Source: Bipolaris cookei (lineage: Eukaryota; Ascomycota; Dothideomycetes; Pleosporales; Pleosporaceae). From it: DNA of 64,000 nt. The notes beneath the pieces are model-generated. The model saw only the letters and a program-made list of their open reading frames with translations. It did no database searches and was not told the origin of the DNA. Below are positions 22,866 to 35,375 of this stretch, piece after piece. Each line of letters opens with the position of its first letter. Position 1 is the first letter of the stretch. The stretch is taken from the NCBI GenBank assembly GCA_002286855.1, contig NRSV01000009.1:188984-252983 (forward strand). The letters run 5' to 3'. The position numbers and the translations under genes were made by a program.

Positions 22866-25800
22866 ATGGCCGCCAAAATCTTCGACATCCGTGTCGATAC
22901 AGCCGAATCCGATATCCTCGCCGATATCAAAAAGGGCCTTCGGCCTGTTGCCGGTGCTGAGAAAACTTTACCCACGTTGCTGCTCTACGAGTAAGCAGGC
23001 ACGCATCAAGCTAAAGGTACTTGCTAATCTCCTCCCCATCTCCACAGCCAGGAAGGACTCCGTCTATTCGAACAAATCACATACCAGGAAGAGTGAGGAC
23101 CTCCATCCGCTAGGGGCTTGGCTGCCAAGCTGACAAACATCCATCGCACCAGGTACTACCTGACTAATGCCGAAATTGAGGTACTTGAGACGTATGCGGA
23201 TAAAATAGCCCAACGTATTTCTCCAGGCTCAATCGTGGTGGAACTGGGGAGCGGGTAGGATCTCGGCTCTCATCATACAAGAGATTGGAAACGAGCCTCG
23301 TGCTTCGTAAGTACTAATATCTGTGCAGCAATCTGAGAAAAGTCAACATACTGTTGCAGGCCATTGATCATCTAGGCAAAGCTATCGAATATTACGCCGT
23401 CGACTTGTCCCTACCTGAGCTGGAAAGAACCTTCAAACAGATACCCATAGGTAAGTGACCACAACTCGACACGGCGTCATTGAACAAGTTGCACGCATAA
23501 GCGCCTTTATCTGCTCTAGTGTAAGGTAAAAGCGTTGGCGAGCGTCATCGGGGTTCGCTTGGGGTCTGCATATGTACAACTCAACAAACCCCGCGCTAGT
23601 CTACCATGGTACCTATCTATCTATCGCATAGGCGGCATGGCAATGCCACATGACTCCTTGATTACGAAGGCTTGCTGACCACCCGTGTAGAGGGGTATAG
23701 CCATGTCCAATGCTTCGGACTCCACGGAACGTATGATGACGCTCTGGAGTGGCTCAAGTCTCCCGTTGTCGAAGCCAAACCCAAGACAATCCTTTGGCTA
23801 GGCTCCAGTTTGGGCAACTTCAAGCGTCATGAAGTACCGCCGTTCCTTGCCGGATTCGGCAAAGTATTACAAACTGGTGATACGATGCTTATCGGTATCG
23901 ATTCCTGCAAAGATCCCAAAGTATATTACCTGCCACGAATTGTACGCAAGACAAATACTAACCTCCGACCTTCGCTAGCGCGTGTTTCATGCATACAACG
24001 ACCGCGAGGGTGTTACCCACAGATTCATACTCAACGGACTCAAGCACGCAAACGTTCTCATGGGGGAAACCGCTTTTAACTTGGACGACTGGGAAGCCAT
24101 TGGCGAGTATGATACAAAGGCTGGTAGGCATCATGCTTTTGTAGCACCGCGCAAAGACGTCGTCATCGATGGAGTACGAATCAAGCAGGGCGAGAGGATC
24201 AGAATCGAGGAAAGCTACAAATACAGCCGCGACGAAACCAAGAAGCTCTGGGAGCTTGCCAAACTCGCTGCGAACGCAGTGTGGGCTAATTCAAAGGGCG
24301 ACTATGGTGAGTATGCACTGAAGATCATGGAGTGATGACGCTTATCTGATAGTCTTAGGTCTTCACATGGTCTCCAAGCCCTCGTTCTTCTTCTCTACCA
24401 CGCCAGAAGAGTATGCAGCACAGCCCGTGCCTTCTCTCACTGAGTGGCAAGAACTCTGGAAAGCCTGGGATACTGTTTCCAAACAGATGATCCCAAAGAG
24501 CGAACTACTTGCCAAGCCGATCAAACTTCGAAATGAGTGTATCTTCTACCTAGGCCATATTCCTACATTTCTCGACATTCACATCGCCCGTGCCACTGAT
24601 GGCAAACCCACAGAACCCGCCTATTTCTGGAGGATTTTTGAGCGGGGTGTAGATCCTGATGTTGATGATCCAACATTATGTCATGCCCACTCCGAAGTCC
24701 CTGAAGAGTGGCCACCGTTGGACACGATTTTACAATACCAACAGACCATTCGCAAGAATCTTGAAGCGCTCTACGATTCTGGAGAAGCAGAGAATAACGG
24801 CCGGGTGTCACGCGGATTGTGGATAGCCTTTGAGCATGAAGCAATGCATCTGGAGACCTTGCTCTATATGCTTATTCAAAGCGACAAGGTCTTGCCGCCT
24901 CCAGGAATCAAACCACCGGATTTTGCCGCTTTTGCCGCACAGTCAGAAGTCATGGTTGTTGAAAACGAGTGGTTCACGATCCCAGAGTCTGATGTAGACA
25001 TCGGACTCAATGACCCAGAGAAAGATTTTGGAAGCAAACGATACTTTGGCTGGGACAATGAGAGACCCCGTCGATCAGTACACGTGAACTCCTTCCGTGC
25101 CAAGGCCCGGCCTATTACAAATGGAGAGTATGCCACATACCTGCTCCAGACAGGCAAGAAAGGTGCGTATCATTCGCACACAACATGTTGATGTTGCTTC
25201 AGTGATTCCAGGATTATTTGTATCATCACATGACTGCCCTTTGCTGACTTGGCTTGACCAGAAATACCCGCGTCTTGGTGCGACCAGGCTTATTCCAACG
25301 CCGACGGTACAAACACCACGAAGAGAGACAGTGTTGTTAATGATCACTTAAATGGCAATGGTGAATCTTCGCAGGGTATTACTGAAGGAAAATTCGTGCG
25401 TACAGTATACGGTACTATCCCATTGAAGCTGGCCATGGGATGGCCTGTTGTCGCATCCTATGATGAGCTTGCTGGATGCGCGCAATGGATGGGTGGTCGC
25501 ATCCCCACCATGGAAGAGGCACGAAGTATCTACGCCTATGTCGACAGCATAAAGCCAGAGTTTGAGCAGTCGCTCGGCAACACAATTCCAGCAGTTAACG
25601 GGTAAGTTTTTGAGAGCCAGTCAGGAAGAATCAGATGTCTAACACAACACAGCCACCTGCTTAACGAAGGCGTGTTTGAGACACCACCATCACACCATTT
25701 GTCCAACAGCAACTCCGGCGCAGCAGCGGGTCTTAAGCCACGCGATCTCTTCATCGATCTTGAGGGGACCAATGTGGGTTTCAAGCACTGGCACCCAGTC

Positions 25801-26198
25801 TCGGTGGCCGAAAAAGGCAACAAGCTCTGTGGGCAATCTGATCTGGGCGGTGTTTGGGAATGGACTAGTACTGTGCTGGAGAAGCATGATGGTTTTGAGC
25901 CGATGGAGCTTTATCCAGGTTACACAGGTATGGAGTAACTTCTACGAGCTTCTGTCGCTCGGCTTATATGCAATATCATGTCGCTAACGGCAAGCAGCCG
26001 ACTTCTTCGACGGAAAACACAACATAACTCTAGGTGGATCCTGGGCGACGCACCCGCGTATTGCTGGGCGTAAGACATTGTAAGTGCAGCAGAGCAAGTG
26101 TAGCCAAGACTGTGTCGCTGACATGTTGAAGCGTCAACTGGTACCAGCGTAACTATCCTTATGTCTGGGCCGGTGCCCGTATCGTGGCAGATGTGTAG
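22866..26198 (+). CDS. EGT1: Ergothioneine biosynthesis protein 1 (methyltransferase plus sulfoxide synthase)
   Basis: Eleven exons: 22866-22990, 23048-23092, 23153-23254, 23329-23450, 23691-23920, 23979-24306, 24359-25162, 25262-25601, 25653-25927, 25998-26079 and 26132-26198. They total 839 residues and every join is in frame. The N-terminal third is the histidine methyltransferase (EgtD-like) that trimethylates histidine to hercynine; its SAM-site strands include VVELGSGNLRK and ILWLGSSLGNF. The middle is a DinB-like domain with the iron ligands HxxxHxE in FEHEAMHLE. The C-terminal part is the FGE-sulfatase-like fold of sulfoxide synthase (GGVWEWTS, LGGSWATHPR, NWYQRNYPYVWAGARIV). In fungi the product couples cysteine to hercynine to form the sulfoxide precursor of ergothioneine, a cytosolic antioxidant. 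Intron 4 (240 bp) is much longer than the others. Confidence 0.95.
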
Positions 26199-26774
26199 TG
26201 GTATACTAACAACCATATGTGACTTGGGTGCGGTTGTGAAGCTTGTAGTTTCGCAGCCGGACGAAGTGGTGGTGAATGAGCGGGACCACAGCGGCTCACT
26301 GCAACCTTCACCACAGTACTAAGGGGTCCTCCCCGCCACACATGTCTCCTTTCATTTCTTGGTGAATTTGCTCGCACTACTATATAAGTGTTTCGCCACG
26401 TCCTGTCACTTCAGTTTCGGGCTACTTGTTACGCTCACGCTCTTTCCATAAACTGCCTAGATCACGTATCATTCGTCCATAGTGAATTACGCAGTCACCC
26501 ACCTTCCCAAACGGCTTATACTGAGGAGCGATTCTCATCCACCTCATCCTCTGCGGCTAGCAAACGCTTTGTTTCAGCCTCACACCTATTTTCCACTTCT
26601 GCTTCCTTACTCAACCCCTGACCCATTCAGTAGCAGACCAATTAGGAGAACATGTTCAAGCAAACAACATGAGCAATGGCTTGTTGTTCAAATGGGAAGA
26701 TTCGCAAACACTTAAGTACGCTACCCCCGTCCCATACATATTTTTCCTTGTTGTTAGATTATCCCACTGCGATT
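26199..26774. other. Intergenic 580 bp
   Basis: No gene seen. This is the EGT1 3' flank and the start of a degenerate region. Confidence 0.5.
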
Positions 26775-29731
26775 ATGGCGCCCAAAATCAAGGGCCTTGC
26801 TAACCAGCGTAGACACCATTGCGGAGTTTGCACGCGTCCCTTGAAGCACCCAGGTGCGAGAGCTTCTTGCTTTGGCAAGCGTAGTGAGCCATGCTTGCGG
26901 TTCCATCAGGTTTATTATCAACTTCTTTCGTAGCTAATGAAGTATTAACATCGTGCAGGCCATGTTCATGCGCTTGCGCGGCCATACCTCCACACAGTGT
27001 CTAGCCATTGATGATACCCATCGTAAGAGACACCAAGACACTGCTGAGCAGCTGCACGCTATCTATGAGAGCTGCGGCGAGCTTGATTGGACTATAATCC
27101 CGTCCGAACTTGAGATTGCGATTGAAGAACCACCGAGAAATACCAACAACTCGTGTGACTATGGTACTGAGAATCACCGCGTAGCCGTGATTGTAGGCAT
27201 GCTGCCGCCAAAGCGCTAGAAGAAGGACGCAAGGCGTTTGGCGAGAGCAGCAGGTAGATCAAGAGTGATCACCCAGGAAGAGATTCAATACATCGATTCC
27301 ATCATCCACTCTGCCGATGGAATAACTAGCAATGAAACTGAAGGGCCAGGCAACCCTGAAGAGGTTGATGAGATTGAGAAGCAGCTTCGCGTAAGTAGCC
27401 TGATACTGGCCCCTGTGACCATTCCATAGTTCTTTCGCTAACAATCCCCTAGTATCATGCGCAGGTATACAATGCACGAGGAAACCGCGACCGGCTTGAA
27501 AGTCTCACAGATAATTCCGGCAAGATGCAAGAAGCGGGTTTTGATGCCGAGATGAACCGTATCCTAAACGTCTTTCACCTCACCAAGCTACTCAAACGTA
27601 ACACCAATACGAAAGGTCTACAAGAAATAGAGCTAAAAAACTTCCTCACGCTTGTCAATGCCTTAAAATTGGTTACGACTGAAGACATTGTGCAAGACAA
27701 GAAAGATATTGCGGAAGTGCGCATACAACGAGCAGGCTATCTGCGGTACGTCAACAGAATTTCGTATGAGATTGTAGCAGACAGGCATTCCACCAAAAGC
27801 TGGAAAACAGGTGAGAAATCAGCGACGAGCGCAGCCAATCTCAGTGACATGACAACTCCAGCCACGGAAAACAATACATTATCAATGTATATTGTCCATT
27901 TGCCATCCTCAAAAGTCAATTTCATCTGTTGTACTAGGAAAGTTCTTTTTTTGCTATCTATTGTACGAGGTAGAAAGTTAACATTACGCCAGTGATCAGA
28001 AAGAAAACCAGCAGCCTAGAAAAAGCTGGGTAGGGGACAGTCCTGACCGAAGGCATTTCGAGATCATACATCAGCGTGTAAATGGTGATGACGGGCTTCG
28101 CGAGGCGACCATTGAGCCTTACCAAGCGCCATTGTTACCTCTGCTGCCAGATCCTACTTCAGACCGAGCTCCTGTTTCAGTGAGAATGACCGACACTAAG
28201 ATAGTATAGCAAGCTACAAAACCCATGTTAGCTCGTGTGAAGAAGATAACTATGTTATTTTCCTCAGATGGCTGAATCACTATTACCAACGGTACGAGGT
28301 CGAAAGCCCCCGTTCTCAGGCCGCCCGTCTGGGATAATATCTCAAGCCAGCAGTCTCAACTCACCCGGACCCTATTGCATACAGATACATCATCTTGGGC
28401 CAGTCTTCTGCGAAGCACAACTCTTTTGATGGATCTTCCTCTAATGCTCCGGCTGTCAAGGATTCTTTGACCCACTTATCTAAAGAACCAGAGACTCTCG
28501 CCGCAAAAACAGAGGAGAAAGCTGCCGCCGAGGATGTTATGATCTCACAAAAGAAGAGATCCAAGAAGCTACGCGAGGTGAACCGCAAGGCTAGGAAACT
28601 TGACACGATAAGGTACATTGAAGCCTCCATCGCCGGCAAAGGAGCGAATGACCAAATTACCCAAGCTACCGATAAATCACTCTGTGGCATTTCAGTAGTT
28701 TTGGAAGCTGGTAGTCAGAGATCAGATACGGAAGAAGTTCCACTAGCATTGCCGAGTCAAGATGTAATCAGTATTGGTTGTGACGTGATTCAGACATCAG
28801 AGACATCTAGATCTACCACAACGTGTCTGCAGGATGTATCGAATGTCCTTTCCCCTGGGCCTGTGCCAGTCACAACGTATGGAAAGCAATCGCATTGGAG
28901 AAATTTTGTACTCAACTTCACTGCCGATCAGCTAACAAACCTTTTTCTACTATCGTGGGGGTTGCTCATATGAATCTTGGTGCATGTTCGGGAAGAACCA
29001 TATCTTGGACTGTCCATTTCACCCACCTCATACGTACGGTCTCGCTGCCTCCTAGGATCAAGTAATGATACAAGTCCAGATTGCCCGTGCGTCGACCCAT
29101 GGTAGACCAATATTATCTCATTATGCCTGATGACAGGCCATCTACTAGTGGGCCTTACAACCGTCTCCGTGGTGAGAAGCTATTATCAATCTACGAAAAT
29201 GATGCTAGAATTCAGGGCTGCCCAATGCTCGTGGATGCTGATTTTATTAACTACCTCACGGCAGACCCATCGAATCCGGCTTGGTTTCCCGATCTGGACG
29301 TTGAACCAGGACGTCTGGCCCAGGAGATTGCAGATTCCCATGATGGTTTTGGACCTAGACCTCTTATGAAACAAAGGTGGCTATACAATTGTCTCGAATG
29401 AAGCAACAAACTCAGAAACCAACAGCTAATGCATGATACACTACTAGAGATTCAGCGCGAAGCCTCTGGGCAACCAGGACAGCTTCGCATTTGCTATTGC
29501 AGTATCGCAATGCCGGAAAATCCTTCTCCTTCTCTACGTAAAGACCTGGTAACATGCTCATACCGATATTGCGCCATTAAGAACCTTCACAAGTCGTGCG
29601 TCAAGAAGCTTGGCGTGGAAAATGTATCGCGCCGGTACTGTACGCATTGCGAGAAGCAGATGCAACTCATAGCATACAAGGTGTTGCATGTGTCTGGACG
29701 TATGGGTATCTCAGATAACGTCTTTGTGTAG
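26775..29731 (+). pseudogene. Decayed zinc/PHD-finger-like gene with several in-frame stops
   Basis: Long stretches read as protein but are cut by stop codons. The first exon, 26775-26909, has HCGVC and further Cys/His residues. It splices (GTTTAT...GCAG) to 26959 and reads on through a TAG at 27217-27219, then an intron 27391-27452 joins to 27453. Protein-like sequence then crosses TAA at 27979-27981, TAG at 28207-28209 and TAA at 28335-28337. Later frames at 28395-28973 and 29081-29731 are separated by frame shifts and a TGA at 29399-29401. The last part has a Cys4-His-Cys3 PHD-like pattern (CYC...CSYRYC...HKSC...YCTHC). Most stops would arise from one C-to-T change in CAG, CAA or CGA. Alternatively some breaks are unrecognised introns or several separate short genes. 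Confidence 0.55.
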
Positions 29732-30361
29732 AGTTCTCGTCTTCAGGGTCTGAGACATCGAGCAAAGAAGTTTGCTGAAACGGTTGATCAGCTCTTCAGT
29801 ATGACAGAAGGTGAGCTAGAACAGCTGGTACCTGGAAAACTGCGGGGACGTTTTTAAAATCTCTCGGACTTCAGGGGTTTCAACAGAACGTAAAAAATAT
29901 CTTTTTGAGAGGTGTTCGACAGACTGCAGAATGATTGGGAGTTTGGGAATGAGGGGATTGATTTGCGACAGGCCTCGGGCTATTGGCCGTACGTTGCTAT
30001 CGTGCATTAACACCAACACACACTTTAACAAAGGATACGTAAATTTCAGATAGAATAGAATTTAATTGGTTTACAGGAGACAAGAAGACATGATCATATA
30101 AAGGACCAACTACATTCGTGATGTTCATGTCCCACGAGCATCAACTATGATACGCACACACTCAGATCCATAGTTGAGAATACTAAGTAGGTAGTATCAC
30201 ATTTTATGACTTACTGAGCTGTATTTAAGAGCAACCGCCATACTCTGAACTTTCCATCCCAGTTCTAACCGTAAACATCAACGCACAGAACAAAGTATTA
30301 CACCTTGTGCTCACCTCAAAGCTTCCACAACACCAAGCAAATCCCACAAAACACCTCCAAA
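29732..30361. other. Intergenic 630 bp, tail of the relic
   Basis: The first ~130 bases continue in a protein-like frame after the TAG at 29729 (codons resembling a helical C-terminus). Beyond about 29860 I see nothing. Confidence 0.4.
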
Positions 30362-30640
30362 ATGGACACTCCCACATCAAGCCGCAGCATGTCCTCCCTC
30401 ACCACAGCCGCCCTGTCGCGCACCCAATCCTACACATACCCCTTAACAAGAACCTGCAAGGGCGCCGCTACACCAACCTCTTTACCAAGCAACCCTCTCC
30501 TCCCCTCAAAACTCGCCCGTATATCCCGAGCCGAGAAATGCAAAGCCTCAAACCCCTCGCATATTAACACCGAAATTTCAGGAATCACCCACATCTGTTC
30601 CGACAAGCAATCTCTCTCCCACCTCACCGACGCTGATCTC

Positions 30641-30701
<61 letters not shown>

Positions 30702-30964
30702 GTGATGATGAAGACGACGGTGCTGAGCTCCTAGACGTCGATCTCGTCACGCTGGCGCTGTGTACGGTTGATAGTATGGAAATTATACTCCGGAACACGG
30801 AGGAGAAGTGGAAGGGTGGCCGGAGTAGAAGTGGGAGCGCAAGTGGGAGTGGGAGCGCGAGTGGGAGTGGAAGCGTCATGGTTGGGGTTAAGAGGACGGT
30901 TGTGAAGATGGGGGTTAGTGTCAGGCATGGGGTTAGGGGGTTGGTCAGAAAATTTACTTTTTGA
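30362..30964 (+). CDS. Hypothetical protein with poly-aspartate run
   Basis: An intronless 200-residue frame starting at the ATG at 30362, preceded by an A/C-rich leader. Residues about 1-90 are Ser/Thr/Pro-rich with basic residues. The acidic block is a run of about 20 Asp encoded by a GAT microsatellite (30641-30700). A conserved-looking segment with LVTLALCTVDSMEI follows. The C-terminus is Gly/Ser-rich, then basic and hydrophobic (ending RKFTF). The minus strand is also open here, but it would encode poly-Ser and proline-rich sequence. The microsatellite can change length without breaking frame. Function unknown. Confidence 0.45.
30641..30700 (+). repeat. (GAT)n trinucleotide repeat, coding
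   Basis: About twenty GAT codons in a row encode poly-Asp if the plus-strand frame is translated. Confidence 0.9.
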
Positions 30965-31366
30965 GGGTGGAAGGGGACATACTGGGTATGGATGAGGAGG
31001 TAAGGGGGGGGGGGCGAGGTGTGCTGGCTCTTCATTGTTTTGTTGGATAATCACAGCCATCATACGAGCAGGCAGGAGGGGAAAGAAGGAGGGTGGGATT
31101 CTTGGATCAGACAGCGCGTTGTGTATACAAAATCATGATGTTGAATTTTCTTTGCCGTGAAGGTTTATGTGCACTAGTGATATGTACTCCCACGTGTCAG
31201 GAGCGAAAACCATTTATACTGCTTCTCCTTCCTCCCTCGGGTAACTCGCTCACCACGGCGCGCATTGTTGGCGCTCACTCGCGCTGCATCGCTGCCTGTC
31301 TTTCGCACGCCAGGAGCATTCAAGCTTGCTTCTTTCTTGTCATCATTGCTCCCGTGAAACTGATTG

Positions 31367-32130
31367 TTACTGCCATTTTTGAGATCCATTATTCTGCTGC
31401 AAGATCTGAATCGTATATTGTGTTTTGCCGTCGTAGGTGGGAGGTGGCACGGCTTTGGAAGAAGGTAGCGTTCGATGCATATGTGACGGTGGAAGGTAAC
31501 GCTCCGGAGTCGCATAGCCCAGATTGAGTTTGTGACCTTCGTTCATGACGGAGCTTCTCGTATCACCAGGACTTTGCATATGAAGTGTACAGTATCGATC
31601 TGGAACATCGTGGTCGCGGATTGTCATGCGCACCGTCGAATCTGACTTACTGTTAGCCTGCCTGTGGGATGAGCTATTTGAAGACTCTGAAGTCGCATGG
31701 TGAGATCCAGATTCTCTAAGAATGTACATTTCCTGTTCCCAAGAGTTGCGATGGTTTTGTTCGCCATCATCGAATCGACCAACAGTGGCAAAAGATGATG
31801 TGTTGGAAGATGACCTTCTTGCGTCGGCATTTGAGCTCTCGTCTTGTGGCAATCGTTGTACATCAAGTGGAGGGCATCTTGGCGAGTTCAATGTGCTAAT
31901 GTTGAAAAGGGGAGAACAGTGTATGATTGGATCTCGTTCAAATGACCGAGCTTCTTTCTATACCTTCTCCCACATGTCAGAGTCGAAATCTTTGCTACTC
32001 AGCTGTTTCTTGAGCTCGCCAATCAATGGCGCTGTCCTACCACTGAAGCAAACGATAAACTTTCCAGTGTGAGTTTCTGGTCCGAAATGCGAGCGGAGAT
32101 GCTGGAAGGCTTGGAGAAGATGGATATCTG
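31367..32130 (-). pseudogene. Broken minus-strand reading frame, unknown function
   Basis: An open frame of 174 codons runs from 31891 to 31367 on the minus strand; it is hydrophilic, rich in Ser, His, Arg and Pro. The same frame continues upstream with convincing protein-like sequence containing GKFIVCFSGRTAPLI and SSKDFDSDMWEK to about 32100. A single TAG at 31958-31960 interrupts it, and could come from CAG by one C-to-T change. I see no start codon or clear upstream exon. A splice skipping the TAG was tested (GTATAG...TTAG) and does not keep frame. It could be a gene with a missed intron, but decay is the simpler reading, given the neighbouring relic. Family not recognised. Confidence 0.4.
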
Positions 32131-32825
32131 CGGACGTGTCTCACTGATAGCTGCATTCTCCTTCAATAGTTATAGTGAAGCTACTACTAATAGCCGAGAT
32201 TAGCTCGTTTTAAAGCGTTAGGAGTCTAAGACAAGCTCCGAGCGGCCATGTTTGCGCGAAGATAAGAAAGTTGGGATCGATGGCGTGACTTCTGAAGACC
32301 GAAAGAGATCCATCGCCACCCAGGTAGGCGGGTACAACGTAAAAAGGCTGGGCCTCCACGTTCAGCAAGACAATGCCGGACGCCAAAGTACTCAGTTCTG
32401 GACAGAGTTCACGCGCGCAATGGTTGAGTTTGATATACGTAAGATGATTGGGTTAAGTATCAACTGCGATGGTGGCGCTGGTCCGGATGGAGCCAGCAGG
32501 CATGGTGCAATTGTTCGTGAGTTGTCATGCAATAAAGTGAGATGCATCTCTTTATCAACCTTGAAGATCTCTTAGGTCCGACTATTGGGTACTAGTTTGC
32601 GCTTTGAAGCGCCTTTGTCTTGAGTTTGCAATGCAGGCAAATCTAGTTTTCCATTTGACTGTACTATATTTCAAGTTTGGTTCTTGGTTGACTTGTAGAT
32701 GTTGTGTTGGGACAAGCAAAATGTGTGATTTTCTAATGTACAGTGGTATATCGATGATTTGCAAAACATGTGGTGATGTGCAAAGTATCCAGTAATACAA
32801 ACGTAGCGTTAAAGAAAACGCGAAA

Positions 32826-34098
32826 TCAGGATTTTTGTTGTAATGTACGCTTCCAGTATCTCACAAGTGGCTTCCAGATGTTTGTTTTCCCATCGAGCTG
32901 AGAATACGCCACGCCCAGAAGCCCGCCTGCAAAATGAGCCTAATGACGTTAGTGACTTTATTCATGAGAGGCTGGGCTAAGAACTTACTGCATGTCCAAA
33001 ATTGACAAAGCTGTATCCGCGAATCATACCAATAAAATCGAAAAGCATGATGGCAGGTAGGACATGTTGGGCCTCAAAGTGCACAGGTACAAACAAGATT
33101 CCCAGTCCAGCGTGTGGGTACTGCATGCAGAAGACGCCAAGAACACCAAAGAGCGCACCCGATGCTCCTCCGCAGCGGATGAAGATTTCGGGGATAGGTC
33201 GTTTCTGAATGGGTATCAAAGTGGACCAATGCTGCGCGAAACCAGACAGCACACCGGCTGACAAGAAGAAAGACAAGGTATGATATGGGCTACCCTCGAA
33301 CAGGCGTGAATATCCAACTGGTTTCATGAAGTTGTTCAAGAAGTACATGTTTACGAAGAAATGCAACGCCCCAGAATGTACAAACATGGACGTAAACTGA
33401 GTGTAATTAACATTACGGATAGGGAGATGCCAGAGCATATCCCAGGTCTGTGGCATGAGAAAGCTGCTCAGATAAATCCCGCTGTTGGCTCCAATGATTC
33501 CATAAGTGATTCTTGAGATAGGATCCAGGTTGTTCCATGCTCCAGTAACAACTTCGGTTGGGGTTGGTGGAGCGCGCCGAGGAAGGGCCCATTGCGTCTT
33601 TGGAAGCCATCCACCAGCAGATGTAGTCTGTTCTTTGAGCTCCCTCTTAGCCTCCAAATAGGAAAGTCCGATGAATATTCCACTTGATACAAGTATGACC
33701 CATATGGCCGGCCGTAAGTATCGAACCTTGATGTGTTTGAGTTGTTCTAGGATCGCATCTTGGTCTAATTCTGGTGCTGGAGAATGATTTCCTCTATCAG
33801 CAAGAACTTTTGGGTATTCTCCCACAAGATTCTCTGGAGTTCCCGGTGCGTTTTGCGGTATGTGCGATTGTTCATTGGAAGGCCTTGGCGCTCTTCTTTG
33901 TGGTACACGTTGTGCACGCGTCTCGGAAAAGCTACGCAGCTGATTAGGAAGGTGAAGATATTTTGGTAGCGTTGGCGCTCGAGATATGTGACATGTCAGG
34001 CGCAATAGCGGCCTAGCAGATTTAAACACCAACATGAGACGAGTGATCCAGATGCAGCGCGTGGCGGAGATGTGGGTGTGCTGGTGCGAACTTTCCAA
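32826..34098 (-). CDS. Mitochondrial-type rhomboid protease (PCP1/PARL-like)
   Basis: Two exons, 32989-34098 and 32826-32939, with a 49-bp intron (GTAAGT...TTAG); 407 residues. The acceptor was chosen because it restores the rhomboid motif AHFAGG. The N-terminus is rich in Arg, Ser and hydrophobics; an internal Met at residue 22 (position 34035) begins a better mitochondrial presequence and may be the true start. A hydrophobic segment lies near residues 130-147, then six membrane segments of the rhomboid core. The catalytic Ser is in GGASGALFG (about residue 313) and the catalytic His is in GHAAHFAGG (about residue 372, across the splice junction). HFFVN near residue 247 supplies the conserved Asn. 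Expected role: intramembrane cleavage in the mitochondrial inner membrane. Confidence 0.92.
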
Positions 34099-34379
34099 CG
34101 GCGTCGGTCCGACTAGCGCGAGGTCCGTGCGATGTCATCACCATCCACGGACAGGCGTTCTACTCCTCCGCCATCGTCCTGTCTACTAGACTAGTCATCG
34201 TCCATGTCATGCTGCATTTCATTGTTGGTTTATTGCGTCACCTTATAGATTCAATATCTGCGTACTCTTCTAGGGCTACTTCACCATGAATACAAATTAT
34301 GCCCCACGAAATTGGAACACCCAGAATGTGTTCGCACTGGCTCACTGATTATGAACGGGATCGATCTATATTACTGATA
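34099..34379. other. Short gap between rhomboid gene and transposon
   Basis: The rhomboid 5' flank. No feature seen. Confidence 0.5.
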
Positions 34380-34459
34380 ACGTAAAGCACCACCGAGCCG
34401 GACACACCGCCGAGCCGGATACTTTTTCTTGCCATTGCGAACTTCACGTACGAAACACT

Positions 34460-34840
34460 ATGCATCAACAACATAAGGATTTTTTAACTCAGCGAGAAGG
34501 TAGAATTACTCTCGCTCTTCAGACCTTTCGTACAGGTCAATTTAAGACTATACGACACGTTGCTGCTGACTATAACGTACCTTTTCAACGGCTCTCTGAT
34601 CTGCTTAACAAAATCACCTTTCGGCCTCAAGTAACCCCAAACTGCCACAAGCTTACTATAACTGAAGAGCAGACAATAGTACTTTATATACGCTCCTTCG
34701 TATCATGCAGAGATGTGGACGCGTCCTTTGTAGATGATGAATGGTGGGGTAGCGTATCCCCTAGCGCAGATGCTCTGAATGACTGTAACCCACTCGCGAT
34801 TGCCTGGCTGAACAAGAGTAGGTCTCGTACGACGTTCTGA
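34460..34840 (+). pseudogene. Truncated transposase 5' fragment (plus copy)
   Basis: An open frame of 126 codons starting at the same ATG as the minus copy. The first ~80 residues are the psq/CENP-B-type DNA-binding region of a pogo transposase. After about 34700 the frame reads antisense through the other copy, so its last ~45 residues are artefact. Truncated and surely inactive. Confidence 0.7.
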
Positions 34841-35375
34841 ACCTATAACTACCTTCATTGAGCCAATTACACCCATCTGAAACCCAGTCTCGTCAAAGTT
34901 ATGGATATCATCCGAATGTACCCCATACTTCTCAATTGCCTCTCGTACGAGCTTGAACCACGCGTTAATAACCTCTGGGTCCTCCCGCTGTATTCTTTGA
35001 CGATCCTTTGCTCGATTGAAGGCTATTCTAAGCTCGTCCGAACGCGTTACGAATCGCTCTGGCCAGTTCTTGCCTAAAGGCTGACCACCTCGTACGCGCA
35101 GTAGTTTCTCTGCAATATCTGCTACCTCACAAAGCCGGGGGGCAAATCCTCGCGAGTCTAGGTCAAGAATATATCGTACGATTGTTGCGGCAGTTTGGAG
35201 ATGCTTGGGACCGAAAGGTGATTTTGTTAAGCAGATCAGAGAGCCGTTGAAAAGGTACGTTATAGTCAGCAGCAACGTGTCGTATAGTCTTAAATTGACC
35301 TGTACGAAAGGTCTGAAGAGCGAGAGTAATTCTACCTTCTCGCTGAGTTAAAAAATCCTTATGTTGTTGATGCAT
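34703..35375 (-). pseudogene. Frameshifted, 3'-truncated pogo-family transposase
   Basis: The minus-strand copy starts at the ATG at 35375 with the same N-terminal DNA-binding domain. A frame change near 35200 separates it from the downstream frame, which holds GQPLGKNWPERF and NFDETGF, the latter with the first catalytic Asp of the DDE/DDD triad. It ends near PPFIIYKG, before the second and third catalytic acids. Truncation at about 34700 coincides with the junction to the inverted copy. The composition fits the Fot1/Pogo branch of the Tc1/mariner superfamily. Not functional. Confidence 0.75.
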
